DNA of 64,000 bases, taken from Treponema sp. Lineage in GTDB: Bacteria > Spirochaetota > Spirochaetia > Treponematales > Treponemataceae. The stretch covers positions 1-64,000 of the forward strand of contig JAKSLY010000004.1 of the NCBI GenBank assembly GCA_024400955.1. The letters run 5' to 3'. Of the stretch, positions 6,758 through 14,182 are shown one piece after another. Position numbers and translations under genes: made by a program. Below the pieces are notes generated by a model, which was not told the origin of the DNA, did no database searches, and was given only the letters and a program-made list of their open reading frames with translations. Positions within the stretch are counted from its first letter, which is position 1. The number at the start of each line of letters is the position of its first letter.

Positions 6758-8587
6758 ATGAATAAAGAAATCGTCATGGGTAACCAGGCCATTGCCCTTG
6801 GTGCCCTTAAGGCCGGGGTTAATCTTGTTTCCGGGTATCCTGGAACTCCTTCTTCGGAAATCATTGAGTACATTGCAAAATACAGAAAGCAGACTGGGAC
6901 TTATGTTGAATGGTCTGTAAACGAAAAGGCTGCCGTTGAAGTCGCAGCAGGGGCATCCTATAGCGGAGCAAGAACCCTCGTTACCATGAAGCAGGTTGGC
7001 CTGAATGTTGCAGGTGATCCTGTCATGTGCCTTGCCTATGTTGGCGTCAAGGGTGGAATGGTCATTGTTTCTGCCGATGATCCTGGTCCAATCTCAAGCC
7101 AGACGGAGCAGGATACCCGCCGTTATGGTGAATTTTCTAAGCTTCCCGTTTTTGACCCATCAAGCCCGGAGGAAGCCTATGAAATGATTCAGCAGGCCTT
7201 TGAATATTCAGAAAAATATTCGACTCCAGTTCTTTTCCGTCCAACCACCAGGGTTGACCATGGTTATGCCAGCATTCAGGTGGGGGATCTTCCAAGGGCC
7301 CGTGAAGTTTCAGGCTTTGAAAAGGACAGCCAGCGTTGGGTGATTTTTCCTCGCACATCCTACCTTAACCACAAGAAGATTTTTGACCGCAACCTAAACG
7401 TCCTTCCGGAGGATTTTTCAACTTGCGGACTTAACTTTGTTCACAATGAAAAAAAGGATAACAATCTTGGTATCGTTACCGGTGGAATCAGCTATGCTTA
7501 TGTACGGGAAGTTCTTGACCTTCTTGGTCTTGATGATGTCCCGGTTCTTAAGATCGGTACGCCTTATCCATTCCCGGACAGGATTGCAGGGGAATTCCTT
7601 CAGTCAAAGAGCCATGTTCTTGTCGTGGAGGAACTTGACCCGGTCATTGAGGATGCTCTTTTAAGGCTAAAGGCCAGGGAAAATCTGACATGTTCCATTC
7701 ACGGGAAATATGACGGAAAGACTGCAGAAGCAGGGGAATATTCAATTGAGCTTGTAAAAAAGTTCATGGCTTCTTTCTTAAGCCTAGAACTTAAGGAAGA
7801 GGAAGGTGTTGCAAAGCCTGAACTTCCTGTTCGTCCTCCTGTATTGTGTGCAGGCTGTCCCCATCGTGCTTCCTTTTATGCAGTAAAGCAGGCCATGAAG
7901 GGACAGGAGACAGTTTACTGCGGCGACATAGGTTGCTATACCCTTGGCAATGCAAAGCCCCTGGACATGACCGACACCTGCCTTTGCATGGGAGCCGATA
8001 TTACCATGGCCCAGGGATTTTTCCACGTGGAAAATGACCGCCATTGTTTTTCCTTCATCGGTGATTCTACGTTTTTTGCCTCGGGAATTACGGGCGTTGT
8101 GAATGCTGTTTACAATAAGGCCAGGCAGACATTGTGCATTCTTGACAATTCCACAACAGCCATGACAGGCCATCAGCCTCATCCAGGAACTGGCGTTACC
8201 ATGATGGGGGACATTACGGATGTCATCAGCATAGAACAGGTGTTGAAAGCCATCGGAGTGGAACCTGTCATTACCGTAAATCCCTTTGACCAGAAGGCTG
8301 CCGTTGAAGCTGTAAAGGTTGCGGATGATAATCCTGGTGTCAGTGCTGTTATCTTCAAGGCACCTTGCATAGCCCTTCTTTCCAAGGATGAATATAAGGC
8401 TTTCAGGAAGAATCCATCTTCAGTAAAAAATGACAAATGCATAGGCTGCAGGAAATGCGTTAACGAAACAGGTTGTCCGGCCCTTTGCTTTGATTTTGAC
8501 AGGAAGAAAGCAGTTATAGATCCGTCCCTTTGTACGGGATGTACTTTGTGCAGCCAGGTTTGTCCTGTAGAAGCAATTAAGAACTGA
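6758..8587 (+). CDS. iorA: Indolepyruvate:ferredoxin oxidoreductase, alpha subunit
   Basis: 609 residues. The enzyme decarboxylates aryl pyruvates (from Trp, Phe, Tyr) to aryl-acetyl-CoA and reduces ferredoxin. Visible: the N-terminal pyrimidine-binding part (GNQAIALGALKAGVNLVSGYPGTPSSE), the thiamine-diphosphate region (CAGCPHRASFYA, YCGDIGCYTLG, FIGDSTFFASG, GHQPHPGTG) and two C-terminal 4Fe-4S motifs (CIGCRKC near 561-567 and CTGCTLCSQVCP). I place the start at the ATG at 6758, after AGGGA with good spacing; an upstream GTG at 6728 lies inside the terminator stem and would add ten unrelated residues. iorB follows after 8 bp. Confidence 0.93.
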   Translation: MNKEIVMGNQAIALGALKAGVNLVSGYPGTPSSEIIEYIAKYRKQTGTYVEWSVNEKAAVEVAAGASYSGARTLVTMKQVGLNVAGDPVMCLAYVGVKGGMVIVSADDPGPISSQTEQDTRRYGEFSKLPVFDPSSPEEAYEMIQQAFEYSEKYSTPVLFRPTTRVDHGYASIQVGDLPRAREVSGFEKDSQRWVIFPRTSYLNHKKIFDRNLNVLPEDFSTCGLNFVHNEKKDNNLGIVTGGISYAYVREVLDLLGLDDVPVLKIGTPYPFPDRIAGEFLQSKSHVLVVEELDPVIEDALLRLKARENLTCSIHGKYDGKTAEAGEYSIELVKKFMASFLSLELKEEEGVAKPELPVRPPVLCAGCPHRASFYAVKQAMKGQETVYCGDIGCYTLGNAKPLDMTDTCLCMGADITMAQGFFHVENDRHCFSFIGDSTFFASGITGVVNAVYNKARQTLCILDNSTTAMTGHQPHPGTGVTMMGDITDVISIEQVLKAIGVEPVITVNPFDQKAAVEAVKVADDNPGVSAVIFKAPCIALLSKDEYKAFRKNPSSVKNDKCIGCRKCVNETGCPALCFDFDRKKAVIDPSLCTGCTLCSQVCPVEAIKN

Positions 8588-8595
8588 GGTGTAAC

Positions 8596-9159
8596 ATGAC
8601 AAACGTTTTGATATGTGGAATTGGCGGCCAGGGAACGGTACTTGCTGCAAAACTTCTTGATGCTGCAGCCATAAATGCAGGCCTTACTGTTCACTCTGCA
8701 GAAACAATCGGCATGGCACAGCGCGGTGGCAGCGTTACAAGTCATGTGCGCATCGGTGAAAACTGCTGGTCTCCCCTGATTCCTTTTGGTCAGGCAGATG
8801 CAATCATCGCCTTTGAAATGTGCGAGGCTGTAAGAAACCTGGATTATCTCAAGAAAGACGGTCTGGTCGTAGTTAACAGAAAAATCATCAGACCGGTTAA
8901 TTCAATTTTGGCCGGCAAGAATTTTGACGAAGGGGAAATGCTTGCATGCCTTAAATCCAGGTCATGTAATGTCATTACTGTTGATACGGATTCCATTTGC
9001 AGTGAACTGGGGTCTTCAAAGGTGGTCAATACGATTCTTCTTGGAACGGCTGTCCGTCATGGCATAAATGGAATCACCATGGAAAATGTTGTTGAGGCAG
9101 TAATGTCGTCAGTAAAGGAAAAATTTGTTGACCTTAATATCAGGGCATTGAATTCCTAG
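8596..9159 (+). CDS. iorB: Indolepyruvate:ferredoxin oxidoreductase, beta subunit
   Basis: 187 residues, the gamma-type domain of 2-oxoacid oxidoreductases: NVLICGIGGQGTVLAAKLL at the N-terminus and SAETIGMAQRGGSVTSHVRIG, both diagnostic. It binds CoA-side substrates and forms the complex with IorA. GAGGTG precedes the ATG, and 8 bp separate it from iorA, so the two are co-translated in one operon. Confidence 0.92.
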   Translation: MTNVLICGIGGQGTVLAAKLLDAAAINAGLTVHSAETIGMAQRGGSVTSHVRIGENCWSPLIPFGQADAIIAFEMCEAVRNLDYLKKDGLVVVNRKIIRPVNSILAGKNFDEGEMLACLKSRSCNVITVDTDSICSELGSSKVVNTILLGTAVRHGINGITMENVVEAVMSSVKEKFVDLNIRALNS

Positions 9160-9294
9160 GTTCATTTCAGGGCTTTAAACTCGTCAGGCATCTTTGAAAG
9201 GTATTTTTAGGGATGCCATTTATTTTCTTGCATTTTGGTCATTATCTGATATACTTGTTTCTATTGCTAGAATCAAAAGAATTGGAGTACATTA

Positions 9295-10536
9295 ATGAAA
9301 CTTACACAGAAACAGATTGAACTTGTAGACAAGCAGGTTAAGCGTCTTATAGCCGGAGATTCATATTACGGAAAACTTTATAGGGAAAAGGGAATCACAG
9401 GCTGTACAAGCCAGGAGGATTTTGAGAAAATTCCTTTCAGTTCAAAGGATGATCTTAGGAATGCATATCCTCTTGGGATTCAGGCTGTTCCTGATGAAGA
9501 TGTTGTACGCATCCATTCTTCAAGTGGAACTACCGGTAAGCCTGTAATCATTCCATATACTGCAAAGGATGTTGAAGACTGGGCTATTCAGTTTGCCAGA
9601 TGCTATGAAATGGCCGGCATTACAAGAAAGGATAGGATTCAGATTACTCCTGGTTATGGACTTTGGACTGCTGGAATAGGTTTCCAGGCTGGCTGCGAAA
9701 AGCTTGGTGCCATGGCAGTTCCAATGGGGCCGGGCAATACTGATAAGCAGATTCAGATGATGCAGGATCTTAAGTCTACGGTTCTTTGTGCAACATCGAG
9801 CTATGCTCTTTTGCTTTCTGAAGAAATAACAAAGCGTTGCCTAAAGGACAAGGTTTTCCTTAAGAAGGGAATCATTGGTTCTGAGCGCTGGAGCGAAAAG
9901 ATGCGCAAGTCCATTCATGAAGGGCTTGGAATTGAACTCTATGACATCTATGGCCTTACTGAAATTTACGGACCGGGCATTGGAATTAACTGTACAAAGG
10001 AAGAATATATCCATTATTGGGATGATTATCTTTACATTGAAATCATCGATCCTGTAACGGGAAAGGCCGTGGAAGACGGACAGGAAGGCGAAATCGTAAT
10101 AACAACATTGGTAAAGGAAGGAGCACCGTTGCTCAGGTTCCGTACCCATGACCTTTCAAGGATCATTCCTGAAAAATGCAGCTGCGGTTCATGCTATCCA
10201 CGCTTGGACATCATCAAGGGAAGAAGCGATGACATGTTTAAGATTCACGGTGTGAACATGTTCCCAGCTCAGATAGAAGAGGTTCTTCAGAAGGTTGACG
10301 GCGTAACATCGGAATATCGCATTGACCTTGCCCATGATGAAGAAACCAACAAGGATGTAATGCTTGTTACGGCAGAAGCTGAAGGACGGGTAAATTTTGA
10401 AAATGCAGGTAAGGAAGTTGCAGCCCTGATAAAGAGCAGGATAGGTGTTAATCCTAAGGTTACCATTGTTCCTGAAGGAACTCTTCCAAGAAGCGAAAAG
10501 AAAACCAAGCGTGTAACAGACCACAGGTCTTTTTGA
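9295..10536 (+). CDS. Phenylacetate-CoA ligase family protein (AMP-forming)
   Basis: 413 residues of the PaaK branch of ANL ligases. The ATP-binding loop HSSSGTTGKPV lies near residues 71-81, YDIYGLTEIYGPG is the A5 motif, RTHDLSRI and GRSDDMFKIHGVNMFP match A7-A8, and the C-terminal lid ends near PRSEKKTKRV with the catalytic-type Lys. It would interconvert arylacetate and aryl-acetyl-CoA; running in the ATP-forming direction behind IorAB it could give substrate-level ATP, which is inference. GGAG precedes the ATG. A 135-bp gap with no terminator separates it from iorB, so co-transcription is possible. A very strong hairpin follows. Confidence 0.88.
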   Translation: MKLTQKQIELVDKQVKRLIAGDSYYGKLYREKGITGCTSQEDFEKIPFSSKDDLRNAYPLGIQAVPDEDVVRIHSSSGTTGKPVIIPYTAKDVEDWAIQFARCYEMAGITRKDRIQITPGYGLWTAGIGFQAGCEKLGAMAVPMGPGNTDKQIQMMQDLKSTVLCATSSYALLLSEEITKRCLKDKVFLKKGIIGSERWSEKMRKSIHEGLGIELYDIYGLTEIYGPGIGINCTKEEYIHYWDDYLYIEIIDPVTGKAVEDGQEGEIVITTLVKEGAPLLRFRTHDLSRIIPEKCSCGSCYPRLDIIKGRSDDMFKIHGVNMFPAQIEEVLQKVDGVTSEYRIDLAHDEETNKDVMLVTAEAEGRVNFENAGKEVAALIKSRIGVNPKVTIVPEGTLPRSEKKTKRVTDHRSF

Positions 10537-10552
10537 TGAATAATTTTTTATG

Positions 10553-10605
10553 AAAGAGTGCCCGGCAGGTATTTGAAGGTCAAATACCTGCCGGGCACTC
10601 TTTTT
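10553..10605. terminator. 24-bp perfect hairpin, probable bidirectional terminator
   Basis: The arms 10553-10576 and 10580-10603 are perfectly complementary around the 3-nt loop AGG, with T-rich sequence on the plus side. It closes the ligase gene. A perfect 24-bp stem is far longer than the 7-11 bp of other terminators in this window. Confidence 0.85.
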
Positions 10606-10768
10606 CCCGCACCTGCTCGGCGCTCATTTCGCGGGGTTCGAGTATTAAAAAAAACTTCGTTTTTTTTAATCTTGAGTTTTTATTTGTTGCGTCCGCACCA
10701 ATTTTTTCTAGCGAAAAAATACATAAAAACTCATAAAAAAAGACTCACTCAAGCGAGCAAGTCTTCAA
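10606..10768. other. Non-coding palindrome-rich spacer
   Basis: No gene. It contains a T-arm-like motif copy (10613-10641), a 12-bp A/T hairpin with loop TTC (10644-10670), an outer inverted repeat GAGTTTTTAT/ATAAAAACTC (10674-10683 with 10723-10732) enclosing an inner 8-bp hairpin (10701-10720), then the tmRNA-side terminator. The convergent transcripts of the ligase gene and tmRNA meet here. Confidence 0.6.
10735..10765 (-). terminator. Terminator downstream of tmRNA
   Basis: On the minus strand AAGACT and AGTCTT close an imperfect stem (10740-10765), followed by a run of T (10735-10741 read as A on plus). It probably ends the tmRNA precursor, which then includes the duplicated 3' end and hairpin array. 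Confidence 0.65.
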
Positions 10769-10969
10769 TGGAGATGGGGGGAATCGAACCGCTTCCAGTC
10801 GCATACGTCCTGTATGCTCCTTTCAGCCGGCTGCGTTCACTTTCAGCCACATCCTGTGGCTTCTTCCGCCATGGGGCGGCGTTCACTTCGCGGGGTTCGA
10901 TAGCATTTATTTGTGTATCAAAACATTCCGCTAGGAACTCTGCATGTTGGAGATGGGGGGAATCGAACC
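10769..10969. repeat. 22-bp perfect direct repeats flanking a 157-bp hairpin array at the tmRNA 3' end
   Basis: The 22-bp sequence at 10948-10969 (the acceptor/T-arm end of tmRNA) recurs without mismatch at 10769-10790; the period is 179 bp. The 157 bp between the copies hold four short hairpins in a row: GCATAC/GTATGC (10801-10817), the palindrome CAGCCGGCTG (10824-10833), GCCACA/TGTGGC (10846-10860) and CCGCC/GGCGG (10866-10879), with CGTTCACTT repeated as spacer, and a T-arm-like motif at 10877-10900. No gene is present. The arrangement looks like a small insertion or duplication at an RNA-gene 3' end. Confidence 0.85.
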
Positions 10970-11318
10970 CCCGTCCATGCAGGCAAACCAGGCACCTCTA
11001 CATGTTTATTGAAGCGAGGTATTTTTCGAGAAAGGGTAGCGGCTTCAAAGGCGTCCTTTCCTTATCCGAATAAGGGTCTCAGGTACTACTCCGGCATAGC
11101 ACATGACAAGTCCCTGTTTGTGACAGAACATCCCAGCATTAGGAACAGCATCCTGAGAGTTCCGTGCTCAGCTACAATTAAGCAGCGAGAGCAAACTGTT
11201 CGTTTTCAGACATTTCGTCTTCTCTACGTTTTGCAGTTATTGTTTTGTCAGTTCAAGGCACCTTCACGCCTACATGCAGCACAAGATTTCTCCTGCTTGT
11301 CGAAACCGGTGCACCCCC
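10948..11318 (-). ncRNA. ssrA: tmRNA (ssrA)
   Basis: About 371 nt on the minus strand. The 5' end GGGGGTG pairs with CATCTCC at the 3' end; the T arm GGGGGTTCGATTCCCCC is perfect and the discriminator is A10948. CCA is not encoded. The tag frame runs from the GCA at 11232-11234 to the stop at 11178-11180 and gives AKRREDEMSENEQFALAA, ending in the LAA degron. Typical AATAACTGCA precedes the resume codon. The gene is preceded by the terminator of the partner-switching operon at 11341, so its own promoter must lie in the A/T-rich 20-30 bp between them, or it depends on read-through. Confidence 0.93.
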
Positions 11319-11340
11319 GAATTTGGTTTTAATAAAATAC

Positions 11341-11370
11341 AAAAAAAAAGCCTCACCGTCAAGTGAGGCT
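11341..11370 (-). terminator. Terminator of the partner-switching operon
   Basis: On the minus strand AGCCTCAC and GTGAGGCT pair (11349-11370), followed by nine T. It ends the transcript of the three genes at 11391-14018, just upstream of tmRNA. Confidence 0.9.
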
Positions 11371-11390
11371 CCTAACAGCAAAAATTGGGT

Positions 11391-11942
11391 TTATTCTCCG
11401 TCTACAGCAACACCGTGACGCTTCTGCTGGAATCTCTTGAGCATAGCTACACCGTTTTTCTTGTCGTTGTAAACAAATCCACCATTCCAGTATTCAAGAG
11501 CAGCAAAGAGGGCGTTACCACCGTCCTGTTCATCAGATCTCTTTGTACGGAATGATACGTAGTTTGCAAGTTCCTCAAAGTTTGAATTGTGGAGGCAGTC
11601 AACACGCTTCTTGTTGAATTCATTCCACTTTTCAAGATCCTTGAATCCTTCACCTTCATCTTCTACGATGATATGTGCATGTGTGGCGCTGAATGAGTAC
11701 CAAACATGAACCTGCTTGTTAAGGTCACAGTTGTTACCGTGCTTTACAGCATTCTTGATAACTTCAGAAATCTGCTGTTCAAGAAGGTTGATTTCCTTAA
11801 TTTCAAGAGGAGCAGACTGAACAATCAAAAGTGTAAAGTAACGAATCTGCCTGAAGTTTGAAGGAAATGCCTTGTAAAGCATGTTTGTCTTGTCAAACAA
11901 AGGGTCGTTGCCGTCTGAACGAAGTTCTTTGAAATCTTCCAT
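11391..11942 (-). CDS. HATPase-domain anti-sigma/serine kinase-like protein (RsbW type)
   Basis: 183 residues of the GHKL fold: N box LLEQQISEVIKNAVKHGN and G1 box IIVEDEGEGFKDL, with a G2-like GGNALFAALEYWNGG. Such proteins bind and sometimes phosphorylate a STAS antagonist. It is longer than RsbW, with a long segment between the G1 and G2 boxes (about residues 100-140). It is the last gene of the operon, 14 bp after the STAS gene. No partner sigma factor is visible here, so the target is unknown. Confidence 0.8.
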   Translation of the reverse strand: MEDFKELRSDGNDPLFDKTNMLYKAFPSNFRQIRYFTLLIVQSAPLEIKEINLLEQQISEVIKNAVKHGNNCDLNKQVHVWYSFSATHAHIIVEDEGEGFKDLEKWNEFNKKRVDCLHNSNFEELANYVSFRTKRSDEQDGGNALFAALEYWNGGFVYNDKKNGVAMLKRFQQKRHGVAVDGE

Positions 11943-11956
11943 CGTAAGCTCCTAAA

Positions 11957-12295
11957 TTATTCATTTATCATGAGCAAAGCTTCTTCTACGCTGTTTGCAA
12001 TAGGGAAGTAGCCCATAAGTTTTGTAAGTTCGATAACCTTTTTTACTGAACCATGAACATTAGAAATATAAAGTTTAAGGTTCATCTTCTTGATTGTAGA
12101 ACAAATGTAGATGAGTGCACCGATTCCAGACGAGTCGATATAATCAACCTGTTCAAGATTGATTACAAATGACTTAACATTTTTCTCGAGCATCTTCATT
12201 ACAAGTTCCTTGAGTTTGTAGGAATTGTACAAGTCCATTTCACCATTTACATCAATGATATAGACTTCACCATTTTTCCTTATTTTAAGTTCCAT
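11957..12295 (-). CDS. STAS-domain anti-sigma factor antagonist
   Basis: 112 residues, a single STAS domain of the SpoIIAA/RsbV type. The phosphorylation site motif YIDSSGIGALIYI is intact, with Ser56 in the position of the phosphoserine of SpoIIAA. Phosphorylation by the neighbouring HATPase and dephosphorylation by the neighbouring SpoIIE-type phosphatase would switch it. AGGAG precedes the ATG; 28 bp separate it from the phosphatase gene. Confidence 0.88.
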   Translation of the reverse strand: MELKIRKNGEVYIIDVNGEMDLYNSYKLKELVMKMLEKNVKSFVINLEQVDYIDSSGIGALIYICSTIKKMNLKLYISNVHGSVKKVIELTKLMGYFPIANSVEEALLMINE

Positions 12296-12323
12296 AGGTT
12301 TTACTCCTTTATCCCCAATTTAC

Positions 12324-14018
12324 TCAAAATTTAATTACCAGTAACGACTGGTCATCATGCAGACGACTGCTGCCAATAAACTTCTTGAAATCAGCCTTTA
12401 CAAGATTTGCAATGTCCTTACCAGAAGACTTGGCATTTCCCGTAACGATTTTTAGAATGGTTTCAGCCTGATAGTGCTGTCCATTTTCATTAAGCGATTC
12501 AACAAGACCATCTGAATATGTAACAATTATATCCCCAGTTTTTATATTCTGCAAGATATCTTTGTACTCAGAATCCTTGGCAACACCAATCGGTTCGCTG
12601 TCTGTTGAAATCTTTGTTATCTTTCCTGTTTCACTGCTGTAGTAGTAAACAGGGGTAACACCACCGGTAGCAATCTCGGCAACCTGCTTTACAGGGTCAT
12701 AGTTGATGAGGGCACATGAAGCAAAGTGGTCCGTGCTGAAACTTTCTGCAGAAATACCGTGGTTAACCCATTCAAGGATTGTACCTGCGGTTTTCTTCGT
12801 GTTTACAACAAGACGGATCATGGCACGGAGCATTGACATTACGACAACGCTGTTGATTCCCTTGCCTGCTACATCGCTCATGACAAACGAGATTCTGTCT
12901 TTTCTTGAAACGATTACATCGTAGTAGTCACCACAAACGCCTTCTTCCGGACTCCAGATTGTACCAAGGGAAAGACCGCTGAGTACAGGGAGCTTCTGAG
13001 GGTGGAGCATGTCCTGAATCTTTGTTGCAATTTCTGCTTCCTTGATCAGGTTGTTATGCTCGATTATGTCTGTAACCGTCATTACGTTCTTGATTGAAGT
13101 TGCTGCAAAATCCGTGAGGAGTGTTGCAATCTTGAGTTCCTCTTCCGTAAAGAGGGCGCTTTTCTTGCTTCTTGAAAGGGCAATTACACCGATTACGGAA
13201 TCCTGCACCTTCATAGGAACCATGATGTAGCTTCCGATTTCGAGGAATTCTTCAGGTCCATTCTGGAAGATTCTGGCGTCATCCTGAGGCTTTGTTATGA
13301 GTTCCGGCTTGCCTGATGTTGCAATTTCTCCAAAGATGTTTTCCCTAAGTGGGAAAGATGCAAACTTGAAGTTTGTTGCAATGCGGATAGGCTTGTGAGG
13401 CATGTCGCTTGGAAGCTTGTATGGAGGAGGGAAGTCACCGTCAAAAGACTTGACTGTAATTACGTCCTCAAAATCGTCTACAATGAGGATGGCTCCACCA
13501 TCGGCCTTTACTTCGTCACGAATCTTCTTGTTGATGTAGTCCAAAAGGCTTGTCATTCCTTCCTTTGAAGAGAATGCTTCAGTTGCCTTTGCAGAGAAGT
13601 CATAGCTGATCTCAAGGGCCTTTGAGTCATCTTCGGAAGCTTCAAAAGACTTCTTTTCTTCCTGCTGGGCCATGATGGAAGCCTGCGATCTTGCTGCCTC
13701 GTTTGCCTTGTGTGGAACCAGCTTTCTGATTTCCTTAGGCTCGAAGGTGCAGAGGATTACGGCATAAGGAATGATGATTACTGCTGCAATACAGGCTGCC
13801 AATGCAAAGAACACAAGGGCATTTTCATCATTGGTAAGTACCTTGATGGCGGAAACAAAACTTCCTGCACCGATAATTGCCGTGGAAAGGAATGTAATAA
13901 AGCTCACCCTTGCAGTCTTCTTCTTTTTAACCGCAAGAAAGAGTATGAACACCAATACGGCTATTGCAAAAACTGCAAAAAGTGGAATGTAAGCAAATTT
14001 GTCTTCCAAAAAATTCAA
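12324..14018 (-). CDS. Membrane-anchored GAF-SpoIIE serine phosphatase
   Basis: About 564 residues. Three hydrophobic segments in the first 95 residues (YIPLFAVFAIAVLVFILFLAV, SFITFLSTAIIGAGSFV, LVFFALAACIAAVIIIPYAVIL) are followed by a GAF-like sensor domain (about 135-330) and a PP2C/SpoIIE domain (about 350-560) with GDYYDVI, VMSDVAGKGINSVVVMS and DIIVTYSDGLVES. It should dephosphorylate the STAS protein encoded next. I choose the TTG at 14018 because AAGGAG stands 7 bp upstream; the longer frame to 14045 would put that ribosome site inside the gene. A promoter lies at 14102-14130. Confidence 0.88.
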   Translation of the reverse strand: MNFLEDKFAYIPLFAVFAIAVLVFILFLAVKKKKTARVSFITFLSTAIIGAGSFVSAIKVLTNDENALVFFALAACIAAVIIIPYAVILCTFEPKEIRKLVPHKANEAARSQASIMAQQEEKKSFEASEDDSKALEISYDFSAKATEAFSSKEGMTSLLDYINKKIRDEVKADGGAILIVDDFEDVITVKSFDGDFPPPYKLPSDMPHKPIRIATNFKFASFPLRENIFGEIATSGKPELITKPQDDARIFQNGPEEFLEIGSYIMVPMKVQDSVIGVIALSRSKKSALFTEEELKIATLLTDFAATSIKNVMTVTDIIEHNNLIKEAEIATKIQDMLHPQKLPVLSGLSLGTIWSPEEGVCGDYYDVIVSRKDRISFVMSDVAGKGINSVVVMSMLRAMIRLVVNTKKTAGTILEWVNHGISAESFSTDHFASCALINYDPVKQVAEIATGGVTPVYYYSSETGKITKISTDSEPIGVAKDSEYKDILQNIKTGDIIVTYSDGLVESLNENGQHYQAETILKIVTGNAKSSGKDIANLVKADFKKFIGSSRLHDDQSLLVIKF

Positions 14019-14101
14019 ATTACTGCTCCTTGTACAGTATTTCAAAGTTTTTATTAAAATCTGTAATAATAATGCCGATTAAACTTATGTCGACATTCTA
14101 C

Positions 14102-14130
14102 ATTCTAACATTGAAATATTGCATCGTCAA
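14102..14130 (-). promoter_or_regulatory. Promoter of the partner-switching operon
   Basis: On the minus strand TTGACG (14125-14130), 17-bp spacer, TAGAAT (14102-14107), giving a leader of about 77 nt before the TTG start. Confidence 0.65.
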
Positions 14131-14182
14131 GTTTTTAAAATTCCTTCACTGACGAGGGTTGTTCACCATCGAAATTCCAGAA

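Noticed and set aside
10801-10900. Hairpin array as an integron attC site
   Set aside because: Treponema integrons exist, but I find no GTTRRRY/RYYYAAC core pair and no integrase or cassette gene nearby.
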